Shown here: positions 1 through 14,714 of the stretch, piece after piece
How the letters are laid out: each line of letters starts with the position of its first letter
How positions within the stretch are numbered: position 1 is the stretch's first letter
Source of the DNA: Jackrogersella multiformis
Taxonomy: Eukaryota; Ascomycota; Sordariomycetes; Xylariales; Hypoxylaceae
Reading direction: 5' to 3'
NCBI GenBank assembly: GCA_902806575.1
Contig: CADCXD010000008.1
Location: 1,550,001 to 1,614,000 of the forward strand
DNA: 64,000 nt
Notes under the pieces: generated by a model
The model's input: only the letters and a program-made list of their open reading frames with translations
Database searches by the model: none
What the model was told of the DNA's origin: nothing
Position numbers and translations under genes: made by a program

Positions 1-384
1 CATAAGACCGTCTGCCTTATAACGGTAGCCTTCAGGTTCGCCATCGGGGTCGTCGTCACTAAGTCGACCGCCGCTGTCTGGCGTCCTTCCATTGCTTCGT
101 CGCGAAGCACCGAATGTGGTCCCACGCTTACCCTCCATCTCTCTGTAGGTGAGGAAGCTGCCGGAAACTCTGCTCGCACTCCAGGACTTTCCGTCGGTCC
201 ATCTGCGCATACCGGCCTCCCTCTCGTCCCATACGAAAACTGAGCCGGATCTAATAGACTGTCGTTCCTTTTCTGATAATCGCCTCTGAACTCGAGGCAG
301 CAAACCCAACCTGCACGCCTCGAAGAGCTTGATGGCATCTCCGGGTGTGCGCACGTAGCCATGGTAGGTCTCCATTTCGCCCAT
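1..384 (-). CDS. Gti1/Pac2 (WOPR) family transcription factor, N-terminal part, runs off window
   Basis: The first 128 codons of a minus-strand gene are present; the frame is still open at base 1. The ATG is at 384-382 (a second Met is codon 4). The protein begins with an ETYHGYVRTPGDAIKLFEAC-type segment, followed by LLPRVQRRLSEKERQSIRSG, FVWDEREAGMRRWTDGKSWS and SGSFLTYREMEGKRG, then an acidic Ser/Asp stretch and EGYRYKADGLM. This is the first conserved box of the WOPR DNA-binding fold (Wor1/Ryp1/Sge1/Pac2), including the RRWTDG.SWS.SRV core. The spacing and wording look closer to the Pac2 branch than to Sge1/Ryp1. Family members are nuclear regulators of morphological switching, conidiation and virulence. 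No intron is needed in this part; the GGTAAG near 133 stays in frame. The family is confident, the paralogue less so. Confidence 0.93.
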   Translation of the reverse strand, partial: MGEMETYHGYVRTPGDAIKLFEACRLGLLPRVQRRLSEKERQSIRSGSVFVWDEREAGMRRWTDGKSWSASRVSGSFLTYREMEGKRGTTFGASRRSNGRTPDSGGRLSDDDPDGEPEGYRYKADGLM

Positions 385-3300
385 AGCTGTTAGGGATTGA
401 CGAGGTTGGTTGTTATGAAATGTTGGCGAATCTAGGATTGAAGAGAGAAACTGAAAGATGCTCCCTTGAGTCCTTGTCAGGTAATTAGGTCTTGTAATCC
501 TACCGTTCCACCATACCAGCTCCGCACATTAGCTTGAACGGTGGGTCATCCAGACAGTGGGCGGCTGAAGATGCTTTCGAGGTGGGTAATAAAGATGATG
601 CTTGCGTGGATGGGGTCAACCCTGGTCTTGGTAGCTGATGAAGTGAGATGTGAGTGCTGTCTTGGCGTTTCTGAATTGCGGGCAATTCGAGTCGATAGTC
701 CGGCCCATATGCTGTTAACGGGCTAAGCGTTACGGAACTAAATCTGAGCGTCCAGACTCGTAGATGGATGCTTTGCTAGGTTTTCTGTGTCCTTTTCGAT
801 CCAAGTACCCGAAGTTAGAATCGGTTGGCTAACAATCTCAAAAGCCTTATCTGTAATGACATCGAAAGGTGCATTGGCAAATGGTGTGTGCATTTTAACA
901 AGCCAACGAGACATGCAGGGTATGAACAACGATGTCTGAACGGTACTTTACACTCGGCAGATGTATTTGAAATGAAAACCGGGATGTTTGCAAGATGCAG
1001 ACGTAGATCACTGATTGAGTCTTTTTATAAGGTGATTTGGGAAAGGCATATGGATTAATCGTATATATAGTCCTCACTTGAGTGCTACTTCAACCAAAGA
1101 TTTGTCTGTGTCAACGCAAAAATTCAACGGTGGCTTGATAGATAGGGTCGGCAAACTTTTGGTGATGATGAAAACTATGCCGTCAGGCGAAGGACATCCT
1201 TGAACAATAATTATTCGACTCGCTGTCATACTTTTGAGACAGGACATAATGCTTGGTGTAGAGTTGACCCGGATTACGGGTGTAAAAGGTTCGACTACGC
1301 ATGCATAAGGTGAAGCAAGTAAAACCATGAACATACCTGGTAAGCAGCCAAATCTAAGGCTGCACTGCAATTAAAGAAGAAAGTCAGGTTGAGTGTAAAG
1401 ACTCTCACTTTGAATTATATGCGTGGGATCAACCGGTATAAAAGGAGATCCGGGTGAGAACAATGTGGTAGACGATGCCGAGGATGTCCAGTGGGATTTT
1501 AAGGTTCCCAGATGTCGTTGCTTCAAGCCAAATGGCCAACCAGACAATAGTGACCTTCCAAGGCGCCAGACGTCCTTGTATTTTTGGATTCTCGCTAGAG
1601 TTAGACGAGGCCGATGCGGTAGTATTGCCTCTGGACATAAATTGGTGGCTAAAAACCAAGTAGTTTACTTTTTGAGTTGGACTGTGAGAAGAGATAAAAA
1701 GATCACTCTGTAGCTCTTGTAAGTGAACTTGAACCGATAAAGTGAAGTACTGATACGAAGAGATGGCAATCTAATACGACCAAGGCTTAATGTTACCAGA
1801 TCGTGTGCGGCAGTAAAATCGAAGCTAAAGAGCTTAGTGCCTGCCCGGTGACTTGAAGTTTAGATGCCCCGTTCTTTTAAGATTTCGTTGAAAGAGTTCT
1901 GGAGTAGCGGACGTTCTTGGGTCTTGAGTCTTGGGTATTTTGGCGGTGATGGTGTATGAAGGTGTGTGTGGGTTGGTGAGTGATAGACCAGAACCTCCGA
2001 GCCCGAGTCAGTAATGGCGTCTTCGAGGCTCCTTTGCGGAGCTGATTAAAGAATAATTAAGCTTGGTTGGTGGTTGGACACGTGTGAAGATAGAAACTAG
2101 TATGATAGCTCATAGTTTAAGTCTCTCTTCAAATCCCTTGTTGAAAATACAAGGTCTAAGAAAAGGAAGTCTGGATTGGGATAGTTGACCAAGTGGGATG
2201 CTGGATGCTGGATTTCCCACGCGACGGCTCTGGATCATCTAATAATTTCCCCTCCCCTTCTTGTAATGGCTGGTTGGTTCTTGCTTTTCCTCCCACGCAC
2301 TTTAGATTTTCGTGAAGATGCCGAAAAGACGCACTGCACGGTAAATCCCCTGTATTGCCGATCTGGTATTATCCCACGCTTGCGGCTGCAGGTAGATATT
2401 CAGCCTTCAGGTGGGATCAAAGAACACCGGTACCTAGGTAGTGTAGTGTAGTGTAGTGGCAAGATATGAAATAAGCAGAGATTAACGCGGAGCCTCTCGT
2501 TCAGGTGAAGGAGTGGTTGATCAAATCAATCAATATCGGATAAGAGAGGTCTGGGAAAGAAGTGTGAGGGTGATAGGTAATAGTATGAATAGTATGAATA
2601 GATAGAGTGAACGGGTAAGAAAAAGGTAATAATAAATTATGACGAGATGATGGAATTTTGAGGCAAGGGAAGTACGGGTTGGTAAGTAAGAAAACGGATA
2701 TTACGATAATAATAAGAATAATTAAGCTTCCCAATTAATTCAAGCTTATTACTTTATTTTGCAACGGTCCTTCCAGATTTTTTCGATTTTTTTTTTCGGC
2801 AAGGGCACGGTTGCACCAAGCTTCTTGCAGCGGCTCAGGTACTTTGTATATTTGTACACATTTTGCAGGGGCCATGTTAGCGCCCGCTGCCAAGGCCTCC
2901 AAGGCTCTAAGGCTCCAGTACGTAGTAGCCTGTACCAACAACAGTATCAAGTACTTTCTTATGGCAACTAATACGCTGAGGATCCCAAGAAATAGGTACG
3001 GGATATTACGCTAATCGCTACATGCATGTGCTACCAAAGTAGATGTATCTTTAATACTTTATCATTATGATATAGATACATAGATACATTCATGCAGTAA
3101 GTTCCTAAAAGTACCATGTCTGTCCTTCTTGTCATCTGAAAGCCACTCATAATTTAGCATTGTCGGGTACCACACGAATGTGCAAGCTTAACTGTTGTTT
3201 GTTGCTGCTGGAAATGTACGTTGTCAGGATAGAAACAAAGGTCCACTGGGAACGATCATGCAAATGGAAAAAAGCAATTTAATATTAAGCTCACTTTTAA

Positions 3301-6300
3301 AAGTACACTAAGTACACACAGCTGAGATACGCTTACAAAACTAGCACATACATAGTACAGTATTTTCATAAATCCAGCGCATCCATATGTACCTAGGTAC
3401 TTGGCTATTTACCTTTTTACCTTATTCTTACCTCCGTCCAAAGGTACATCATGCCGAATAAGGAAGAATATGAGATTCGCATATTTACATATTCGCATAT
3501 TCGTATGTTCGCTTACATAGTATACTTCTTTACTTGGGTATATTAATGCTTCTAACAATGATTTAAAAGGAGCCTCGAAATATTTTATGGCTGACTCCTT
3601 AGGTAGACCGCACTCTTATGCCAATGAGACAATAAACATAAGCTTGAAGGAATCAAGTCCATCGGCCCCTCCATTTTTTAGCATTCGAAATGATATCAAG
3701 GACGTCCGGCAGACGGATGCCGGATCAAATTGCGTGGCACCGAAAAGGGCAACACAATGATAATTAATGGAACCATCACAAGCCCATCACAAGCCCTGGG
3801 GATATATCGAAGTTTAAACAGCACTGGTCAACACCCTCCGCCATACTCCACGCTCTCAGTGGTTTAATAGCCCATGATTTCGATCATTTGTATTTCGATG
3901 ATGAGATACAGTCCACAACCCCGTAAGGACTGGACATCGTCCAGATCGGCATAGGCCCAATCGTGATTAGATAAGGTATAGCACGTATGAACATAGGGGA
4001 GAATATTGACATTATCAATGTCGGGTTTACGTTTGCTAGGCTACTATGTATATCTTCTTAAAAGCCTGTGGCTCGTGCGAAGTCTACTAGCGAGAGAGAG
4101 AAAGCTCGGCGGCCTCCACAGGCGACGGCCAGTTCAAAACAGAGTGTGTCTCGATTATCGAGCCGCCAAACCAAACGACGTCGAGCAAAGCCGTCTCGCC
4201 AACGCTGAGACGCATCACGACAAGCCTTTGTGCTGCCGCAGTTTAATCACACCATCTGTCCTACTATCAGTATCCCCCTTTGGGTTTTCTGTGCGCCCTA
4301 TGATTGTCGTTCTTGGACAGGAGGCAACCGCTTTCGGGGGTTCCTTGCCTCTTTAGTCGTGCTGAGATGAGCACGGCATTTTGTATGACTCGAGTATAAC
4401 CTTTACTCAAGTCCATCTCATCTGTCATCTCCGAGTAACATTGCTTCGAGGACCTGGGTTACACGACACAATCATGAACCTCACATCATCAGTTAGGTAC
4501 TATGCCGGGAGTCTTGGGTGGTTACTAAGTACTCCATCCGCGGATGATCTCAGAGGACGTGGGAGGACTGTGGATGGTAATTTGGTCAGAATGACGAAGC
4601 AGGTCGAATATTAGTTTCATGCTACCTAACTAACTGTATTGTACCAAGTTGCAAATGATACGGGTACATTAGGTACCTAGGTAAGTAAGTAAGTAAGTAG
4701 TCAACAAGCATATGACCCGACGGGCAGAACTGTAAGGTCTATGTATGTTTGACAAGAGGTACGGCCCTAAAATACACGCCGTCGTGAAAGTTAAGGTTCC
4801 ATACCACCTCTTGATACGAATTTAATACATCATGCCCAGGTAGGTAGGTAGTAATAAGGAGTACGGATCTGTACCTAAGGTACCTAGGTAGGTGTAAGTA
4901 GCATATGTTAAGTCTTACCTAATGCCTACCTATCTAGGTTAAGTAGGTACCTACCTAGGTAAGTAATATTTCGGTGTGCGGAATCGCTTTATGCATAATA
5001 AGAATAGTTTACCGAGATTTATGCGAACACCGAGTAATTTAAATATCCATTAAATACCTTGTAGGTGTCCATTAAATGTCCATTAAAAGCAAGAATTTAT
5101 CGATCATGGTAACTAACACCAAAACTTATACGTAATATACTTACCTACCACTTACACACCCACCTACCCACCTAAGTATCTAGGTATATATATTGATTGT
5201 CATCGTCGGACCATAATAATAAATAATAGCATCCATATATTAGGCAAACTTTTAAACGCTGCTGACGAAGACGAAGCAAACCACGTTTGTTACCAGTACG
5301 CACGGAAAGACGAAGGACAACAGCAGCAACAACAACAATAACAATTACCACAGTTGCATCCCGTCCCTTGAATACCTTGGATTCTTTGGATCTTGGATAT
5401 CTTGGATAGCCAACGGTGCTCGCCCCAGTGCCGGCGGCAATAATGGCCGTTGCGGTTGATCATTGGCACATAATACAGCATCGAGTCCCGCTATTGGTAA
5501 TCCCGTTGCCATTCACCCGTCGAAAAGAGGCCGACATGAGGCCATATGAACACCGAAGATCATCACTCCCCTTACTCACGTTTCATTTAAAATGCATAAG
5601 ATCGTGAAACTGCCGGCATACGGCTCTTCGTTGAAGCTGCAGCTCGAGAATTTAAAGAATGAACATCACATTTAGCTTCATAAGTTAGCTTCCTAGCTTC
5701 TCACGTACTCGGAAGTTTTGTCGGGTCATTAATCGAAACAAAGTCGTAGTGGTTTGTTATCCTATATCCTTCCTACCTAGGTAGTTAACTAATTATCCCA
5801 ACATCCCATATTTGGTAACCCGCCAGAATCGCACATGGAAAGCCTAGATATCCGGCCCATAGTATTCACTCGCCCGGATGGATCAATCCTTTCGAAGCCG
5901 CATCTGGCGCTCAGCACATGACATCAAACGCGCATGAATAATTCCTGTCGTCTACACTATGTGACTAAGAACATCTACTGCCTACTTATGTATCTATAGG
6001 TATACCACCTAGGTAGGTATGTATTCTTCAGCCGTTCAACAGGTGTTGGGGGTTTTCTAAAGGATTCAAGCTTGTTTGCGTCCGTCCCGGGGTGCATACG
6101 CTTTCCGTATTGGTCTTATTGTCGCCGTAAGGAGACAGACGAATAAGAGATTCAATGCATTTGTCGGTGAGCCGGACTCTCGTATCATACATAACCTAAG
6201 CAGCTATCCATGAAGCAAACAAATAAATGCAGCCTCTACATTTGCTTCCACATACACGTGTAGATACATATCTCCATGACCAATATGAAGCCCGACTAGG

Positions 6301-6960
6301 CCGGTTATAGAAGCAAGTATCCTTTATCCTTCTTGGTACCTACCATAGCACATACCTAGGCTACCTAGGGTAGGTATCTATCACTTACGACGCCTTGGCC
6401 CGCGCCATATTTCTTACTACGTAAAAAGATGGCATTAGGCATGTAAAGTATTGAGTAATAACATTGGCTGACGCTCGCTAGGATGTCGGCCACGCGCTTG
6501 GCAGCTTGGCGACCACGAGGGATCTTGCCCCAGACCCTCCTTTTTCAAGGCCTGGCCCGTTCATTTTAAGCATGAATTTAAGCGTGCTGACAGCAACCTC
6601 GAGTACCTGGGTACGGACTAGCTGATCAGCAAATACTACGTACATCCATCCATCCATACTGGCTGACTAGGTACCTTAGGAGGCATGTATGATGTTTTTA
6701 GCATCTACACTATACTATATACATACTCCGTAGTGTATGTATTCGTAAAAACCACCCCAGTGGGCCGAGGCGGCCAAGATCCAAGTTGACTTCTTCCATG
6801 CTTGCTACCTATGGATATTGGTGAGGCTATTTTCTTATACGCATGCAATGTGCACATTGGCAAACTTGGCGGGCTTGTCGAAAGTAAAGGTCCTGTTGAT
6901 GCATAAAAATCAAAACTCTCTCACGAATAAAAAGAGGAGACGACAAGACAGGCGTACCTA
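385..6960. other. Gene-poor upstream region of the Gti1/Pac2 gene, part 1
   Basis: No reading frame here has a recognisable domain, and the scattered frames of 60-120 codons lack consistent splice signals. From about 2.4 kb the DNA is rich in CCTA/TAGG runs and the ACCTAGGT palindrome (about 2431, 3390, 4672, 4873, 4930, 5770, 6008 and 6345). There are also AT-rich stretches, such as TATTCGCATATT-like repeats near 3476-3510. The position upstream of a minus-strand WOPR gene makes it a candidate 5' leader and enhancer region. Confidence 0.6.
4668..4970. repeat. Cluster of ACCTAGGT / GTAG-type palindromic repeats
   Basis: Within 300 bases there are several copies of GGTACCTAGGTA, a (GTAA)n run at 4681-4699, GTAGGTAGGTAG, and two further ACCTAGGT palindromes near 4877 and 4951. 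The same motif recurs in intergenic DNA across the window. It looks like a simple-sequence or short palindrome family, not a mobile element. Confidence 0.75.
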
Positions 6961-9900
6961 GCAACTATGAGTCGTTTTCTAGGTACTATGTACGCCGTTC
7001 AGAATCTCCACAGGACGGCGTGAAGGCCCCACGTGAAGGGAACCTGCGATCTTTCGGCGAAGCGATGGCGCTGCGCGGCGCGGCGCGGCGCGTTGAAAGC
7101 AACAATACAATAATATGGCTAAAGATATCAGCAGTGCCAATGCTGGGAAGTGTAGGGGGGGGCAATATACCACCAAGCCGGTCAAGCTGCCAACAAAAAT
7201 GCCTTGCAGATCTGCAGTGAGCACCTTACCAGGTATCCATATGCTAATGTGAGGGACGGCGTATGCCGTCGCGTTCTTGCCGTCATGGGGTTCGGCCGAT
7301 AGAAGCATTGATAGACGATGGCACGGACGAGACAGCCTGCTATGGATGGTAGGATCGTATATCCAGTCAAGTTGGCGCCCGATGCTAGGTTCGTCTAGAC
7401 GCACTGGCCTGAAGTGTAGAGATAGGGGTGTAACCCAAATTCATGAAGGATAACAATCCTTCGGTAGACCACCCTTTTCTCCTATTGCTGGAGAATTACC
7501 TAAGGCTGTCGCACTTCACTGCTTTTGCGATAGACATGTAAACCGCCAAGCGATTTTTATTTATTTTAATCTACACAGGGGCTATAAGGCCAACATGCCT
7601 GCCTTTCCCACCCATGAAATTCGACAAATATTACCCATTTCGTTCAAAGCGCCGCCTGCGCCCCTCCATCCTCAGATATCATGCCAAGGTGTCGTCTTCC
7701 TATTAGATAGAACACATGAGAGAGGGCGGCGTCCTGCCTGGTAGACCATGGCTATTAGCTCGTAAACTATTGCTGGCCATGCCAACTAGCGGAAAGAGTA
7801 TATCTCTAACTAGGTTTACGTGTATGTAGGTCCATGGAGGAATAAGGTGTTCAAGGGTCACGCTACCCGAGGCGATCCTCAAAGGCGACAAGCCTAATCG
7901 GCCGAGTGACCCTATTTAGGTGTATACATTTTCACAGAGCCACGGCGCTGGGCTCGCTTTCGCCTTTCGTGAATTTCGTTAGCACGCAACGCGAGTCCCA
8001 GGCATCATGCATTATCTTCCCGGTCCCCGGCCCACGGCGGCGGAACCCAATGGCGTGCGCTCGCTTGTCCGAAAAAAGAGAAGCAACCCCTCCTTTTCCC
8101 TCACCCGGCCGCGTCTTTTCTTTCTCTAGCTCCTTCAGCCCTTTTTTGTCCCTTTTGCGCCACCCACGCGCAATAATTTCGTGACCCTGGAAGAGTTATA
8201 TGACGCGAACGCCATAAAAGTATCGTACATGCAACGCTACACTAGACCTACGCCGGCCGCCTTCTAGTCACGGGTCCGAGAGCGATTATCGATTGTGATA
8301 GAAGGAGATTTGCTTCTTATTTCCCGTTATTACCTGTACAGGTTACCTATGCGATAGATGCTGCAGCAGCCACGTCGCTGTGGCGTCGCGGCCGGCTTGA
8401 CACGGGCGACGCAGCTTACTACATACGGTTACGGTACGTATTATCACTTAGGAACGTGGGGGTTTTTGACATGTCTGGCGTTCACAAAATGTCAACGAGG
8501 CTATGATCGTCCACGATAGTTCCCACGAAGCCACGAAGCGGAAATAATACCGTCCACTGCCAGGTCAGAGGTGCCAGGAGCTGACAAAGGGTATCATGCA
8601 ATAGTTATGACCAAACCATGGCGCTGGGAGATCGATTAGGAATGGAAATCGAGATCATTACGTTCTAGCTCTGTCTTGGGCCCGGGGTATCTCGGTATAA
8701 GACTCTACATAGGGCACGGCTACGTACACTCTAATCTGGATGCTTAGTTTGGTGTAAACAGAGCAAGCCTTCATACGCGAATCAGCCGCTTAGCCGTGTT
8801 TACTTAGGCAGGTTTTCTAGAAATGCCGCCCATATCTGTCACTCTCGGGAGAGACATAACAAAAATACCGAAAACATGGAGTCAACAGCATAGTCATTAG
8901 TTTCTCGCTCGGCTACAATTTTCCCTTCTCGCATAACACATTACTAAAAGGGATAGATGTTTCACAGGAGCCGTCAGATAAAGTAGTAAGTAGTTGTTAA
9001 TATGTACTACTAAGCTTTCTTATCATGCCTTAGGCGCTATTACAAGAAAATAACACAACAGAATAAATGAATTACCCCCCGCCCCCCTTTTCTTCGGATA
9101 CGTCAACGCAAATAAGGGTGGTTACACCATACCGACCATCCTGCAGCGACAGCAAGCAAGATAGATTACATTCGAGGTAAGGGAGCGAAGCTTAAAAGTC
9201 AAAAGAAACCTCCGATCATCTCTTTCGATACCCCAATCCTACCCTACCTTTTGCCCTACTTGCTTTATTACCCTCCCTTATCCTCCTCCTACCTTATTTC
9301 TTATTTTCCTCCCACCTTCTCTATTAGGCATTGTTTCCTTTTAGGTATGGTTTTTTTTACACGTAATATATCATATTTTATTCCCGCCGGCGGGACAGGG
9401 TAAGAATGTTGGTCGCTTTTTTGGCAGTACCTTTCCCTCGGGTTCTGGGTCTATTCCTAATCTGATTCGAGCTGCCAGGTTTGCTCTTCGCTCTACCCAC
9501 CACCATCAGAGGGCTAGCTTTTGCGAAACGCGTTTCTGGTTTAGGCAACTTATCCGAACAGTTTCCCACAGCGTGAATTTGATATGTTAAATCCCGTGCA
9601 TACATACCTGTGTAGTACATCCATGATTATAAATACACGTAGCTTAAGTATAGAGGTTATACCTAATTCATATGAGAACTCTTATGATATCTTATTTAGG
9701 CTAGTTACCGTACCTATCTGAGTCTATACATCTAATAATGACAGTCAGCTTACTACCGCCTCCATTCGGGTTTGGCGCATGTTCTTGATGTATCGAAATA
9801 TTACCTTTTTTCTCTTGATTTCTGTCGCCAGCCGGTTCCTATACTCGCGGAGTATTGTATGCCAACACCGAAGATCTTCATCGGGCGGGATAAGAGAATG

Positions 9901-10295
9901 TATAGTACGGAGTACTAAGACCTGACTTTCATATCATATAGTCAGTCAACTTGCTGGTACAACCAGCCCCTGGGGATTTCTCGGTAACATGACAATGTGT
10001 AAGTTGTGAGTAGTAAGTTATGCATATTTAACAGGTAGGTAGACTGTGATCTGATTCATCCAGCTCAACACTAGACTACGCACGCGATGACGATAATGGC
10101 ACCTGCAAGTGGCCAGATGCAACAACTTTGCGTATGGAGTGCATTAGCCTCGAAGCCTAGAAAATGAATCGTGCACAACCTCGCACAAAATAACAAAAAG
10201 CAAGATGTAACACACAACGCCCACAGCACACACATGAGGGTGCCTGGGTGCCCATTATAGCGTGACAACAAACTTCGTGTGGTTATACAAGAGAC

Positions 10296-10319
10296 AGAAG
10301 AAGAAGAAGAAGAAGAAAA
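10296..10319. repeat. (AGA)n microsatellite
   Basis: About eight AGA units followed by an A run, in intergenic DNA. Confidence 0.9.
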
Positions 10320-12036
10320 ATATGACTGTAGGATTACCCGAGCGCGTAATCCTCATCACTCAATTCTACCTTCTCTCCATATATGCGTACCATGTGTAAC
10401 TGAAGGCTCGCTAGTTGATACCTAAGTTAGGAAAAATAAGGTGCATCAGACAAAGTTCTCAAACCAAACCACCGGAATTCTCGAATCAATCGTTGGGATT
10501 CGATTTCGGGTCGCGTAGCGGTCCGTAGTACCCAGGCGGGAGGAAGCCCGAAGGAACTTAAACCCGGAATATTTCTTCTCAGGTCAGCTTTTAATCGTGA
10601 CTTGGCAAGCTGACAGCGCAAAGCCCATCACAGGATCTTATTATTCCTTAACGGCAACCCTAGCTCGTATGACCTGCCTAGGTATCGTGAGTCAGCGCTG
10701 CTCTATCGAGCAACTTATGCCCGGGTCGAACGTTAGTTTTCGGCGGCCTCATCCCGAATGCTGGCCGATTAGCCGTCTGCCTGTCAGGTATGTTGAGGTA
10801 CGTAATATGCTAGGTAATCATCAATCAAACTGAGACCCGGCGGCGGTGAAGAAGAACGGATAGACGAAACAAGGGCCGCCGTAATAAGGCATGAGCCGTC
10901 GAATCCCACATGGAAACCGGGAAACCAAAAAAACACCCCGAAGCAAATCAGTCAAGCGTCGATGTTGACGACGAAGGATCCTTGGCACTAGCAGGGTAAG
11001 GAAACATTAACACGTTCATCGTACCAACGACGGGGATGATGCGGTTAAGGCCCCAGCATAAATCTTAATTCTCGAAGACCGGGGCTATGTTCAAGGCTAC
11101 TCAAGCGTCAAGGCAAGGTACAATAAATAGTATAATCTAACTATACAGCTATAATATAGTACCTAATCTTAGGTTGTGCAATAAACTATTGAACCCTCTT
11201 ACAGTCCGTATATCTGGGTACCTAGGCCATCAGTCAGACCTTTGATATCATACCTACCTGGTGCGTACTGTATTGGGGAACACGCACGGACATAGACACA
11301 GTGGACATCGGCGGCCTGCTTGTCTACTTGTTTACCGCAACTCATCCTAGGCTGGCTGCCAGTTTATGCGACCGACCGCTAGATAGATCCCCCTACTACC
11401 TATATAGGCATGTAATCGAGGAACATTACACAGAAGCGGCACAGGCTTGTAATATGGAAGCTCTGTGTAACAGAATGTAACCATTTAAGAGTCTCCTTCT
11501 ATCCTGATTGGCGCGGCATTTTGCGCCGGGAGGTGCATGTATCATAGTATTCTATATGTACCTAGGTATGTTATACTAGATACCTGCCTGGGTACGTATG
11601 TATGTGTGTACCTAGTGTATGTGTGTATGTATGTGTAGGCGGTTGGTCACAGGAGTAGATGCGTATGTAGGTATGTACATGTCAGAAACTTCTCCATCCT
11701 GCTGTCCGGTTCGGACTCAGAGCCTGGCTGGCGGAGACTAAACCGACAACCTTGAAAATGTATGTACTGTAGTGAATGTATGCGTGTATGTAGATATGTA
11801 GGTATTCCGTAGATATTAGATAGAAGTAGATATATGTATGTACCTTGTTGATCTTAGCCCCCTTCTCAGCTTTATTCTGCGGTTGGTAAAGATGCTGATT
11901 CGCACCCCACACCGATAGTTCGCAATCTTATTCAGACGCCTGCTTCGCCGCCGCTCGCCAATAATCACTAGTCGTCCACCTCGTAAGTACTTACTAAGGA
12001 GTGCTCTTACTAAGTAGTGAGTGAACCGGCTGACCG

Positions 12037-12058
12037 CTGACTGACTGACTGACTGACT
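12037..12058. repeat. (CTGA)n microsatellite
   Basis: About five tandem CTGA units, intergenic. Confidence 0.9.
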
Positions 12059-14688
12059 AAACTGATGCTGTCCGCGGTCCACCGCTAGCCCTTTCGCAGC
12101 TCGCATATGTATTTCCTTCACGAGTTCAATAAGTCCGTTCTAGGTATCGCTTGCGCTACGACGGCACGTTTCGTATGGATGGCCTATAGGATATAAGGGT
12201 ATAGAGTCTGTTAGGAAGCATGAGCCAAGGAAAAGCGGTCGTTGGTCGCTGACAGCTATTATGCCTATTCCTACCCAACTGCTATGTCATTTTATTTATT
12301 TCCATACGAAATAACGAGTTAAACAGGAGTCCTTCGGTCACATGTGAACGAAATCGACATGATGACGGTCCTTTTTATGTTAGGCAAAATGCATCCCAGC
12401 CAGCCATATAGGTACCTCTAAGGTAGATGACGTGATGTTAATATCATGAAGTTAATTGTTAATATTTCGTCCGTCATACCCGTTTATTGTTACCGTCACC
12501 CCCTTCAGTCCATTTTGAGGGGGAGGGGGGTTTAAAAACCTCAGTTGGAGATTACCGGGATTAAGGTGTTTTCCGGAAGGCGAGGAAATGAAAAACGAAC
12601 AGCGAACGCCCCGAGATTGAAACAAAACTCCATTGCCATTTGTCGAAAATATTGCCCTCTCTCGTACTAGTACTAGAGTATTGCCAGTTCTCAGGGCGAG
12701 GATTCACGAACGGGATCTACACTGACTCCCTACGTTTAAAGTTAATTTTTTTTTCCATTTATTATTTTCTTTTTTGCCCCCAAGCCGAAGCCATGTTCCG
12801 AAGCCATGCAGCCCACTGCAACCCACACCTGGATGATGGATGGAGAAGCTTAAGCTTAATTCAAGGACAGGGAGCTTGATCAAATCAGAAACGTCGACGA
12901 GGGTGCCACTCATGTCCTATTCGTCCTAGCGCTGCCCCCCCTAAATACATAGTAAAACAACAAAAGGGGGGCCACGCCGAGCCCTTGGTCAGCGATCTTG
13001 GCGCATTCTTAGGGTTCGCTATGTAATAGGTAGTACTTGGCTCTGGAAAAGAAGCTCGAGAATCTCGGCAGAGCCAAGCACGAACAGCCCGCAGAATATA
13101 GAATTCCATGGCCGTCGCCCATTGGAGCGACGCCGTGGTCCCCACCAAACCCACCTTATTCTAACCGCAAAACTGCCCTGTGTCGTGTGCTGACGCGGCC
13201 CCTTCGGTGATACTCATCAGCAAAAGGCTGTTGGTGGTTGACGGCCGGTAGATAATACAAGTAGGTGGTAGCAGCTTTCGACCTCCCCTAGGGATCGGCA
13301 CGCTTCGGAACCTCGAGCCTAAACTAATGCTATGCAGGGCCCATTTCTTCGCGAGGTGGAACATCGTATAGGTACCACCATCAGAAACTTTTGCCTTCCG
13401 AAAAGAATCCAGTAAATCCACGGTGGAATGGAGAAATAGAGAAATACCCACTGGCGATCCCATCGCTCAGTATATATAGTATGGGTCGCGAGGGTGAAAT
13501 GCGCAGGAGGACGACGGCAGAAGCCGACTCTTTGCTCCTTGTCGCAAATATCGTATTAATACCAGGTAAGATACCCTAGGTCTAGGTACCTAGGCAGCTA
13601 GGTAGGGAGGTGAGATGTGGTAGAGAAGAGGCTAGGTTAGGTGTCATGTTCTCAAACAGCACACGGCGCAATCCATTTTATTACGATGCTTAGTATGATG
13701 CTCGGTATTGTGCCCATACCGCAGACTTGGGGTAGGTATGTACTTAGCAATAAGTTCACAATTAACCCGTTAATACTATATCCGACAACATATTACCTTA
13801 ACTTGTAAGTACACGTCGAGGTATAGCCAAGAAATGTCAAGACAACGCCAAGCTTCTGAGCGTGTAACTAAGAAACGGTTTAAACAGCCCAAGAGCTGAA
13901 AATATTCCTGTCCCCCATTCTTCAGACCGATGTGTGCTATTTGCCCAGGCCAAGCCAGGCCCTAAGGGTGGACACATGGGCTGATCAGGATCTGGGTTCA
14001 CAATCGCATCGCATCAGTGATCAAGGTAGGTAATCCTGCACCCCGGATACACGTGAATCATCTTGGGAGCACAGAGATTTGTATGTATAGGCCCGTCCTT
14101 CATTCGGCCAAGTGCATTCACCAGCTGGCCCTTAGGGATCTTCTTCCCGATGACGAATCGTCAAACTTGATAGCGGCTTTGTTACCTAATATAGTAGCTT
14201 GGTGGCATCTTGAGCAGTCTTGAGTGGTCTCTCACGGCTCCGAACCCCACTGTTGCAGAGTAAATAATACTCTTGATGAGACGGCGTATACGCATGCCCA
14301 CCAGCTAGGACGAGGTGGTGATAATGGATGTTACGAAGGAAACGGGAAATATCATCCCCCCCCCAAATCAGGTCGAAAAGGGAATCTGCCGATTGCTAAC
14401 CTTTTTCTTTCTTTGCGCCGGGAATTACACCGCAGCCCAATGCGACCCCCTATCTGGTCCAAATAACGCTCGTTCTTGGCAAGCGGTTAAGGCTGCCTAC
14501 GTGCATATATATGCACTTTGTCGCGATGAAACCAACAGCCTAAGGCTTGTTCATTGGGAGGGGACATTGCATCGTAGTCCAAGGCCAACTGCATCATGAC
14601 AGCCTTGGGCCGCGTTCCCAATGGATAGCCACCTCAGCATTCCTTGCATCAGATGAAACGTCAGTACGGTCCAAAATATTGATGGTGC

Positions 14689-14714
14689 GGTCATATGGTC
14701 ATATGGTCATATGG
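14689..14714. repeat. Three tandem copies of an 8-bp unit GGTCATAT
   Basis: GGTCATAT is repeated three times. Each unit junction recreates CATATG, so the array is also a series of palindromes. Confidence 0.9.

Noticed and set aside
6979..7404. 141-codon minus-strand frame as a gene
   Set aside because: There is no domain, no start context, and irregular composition with a GC-repeat (CGCGGCG) inside; probably chance.
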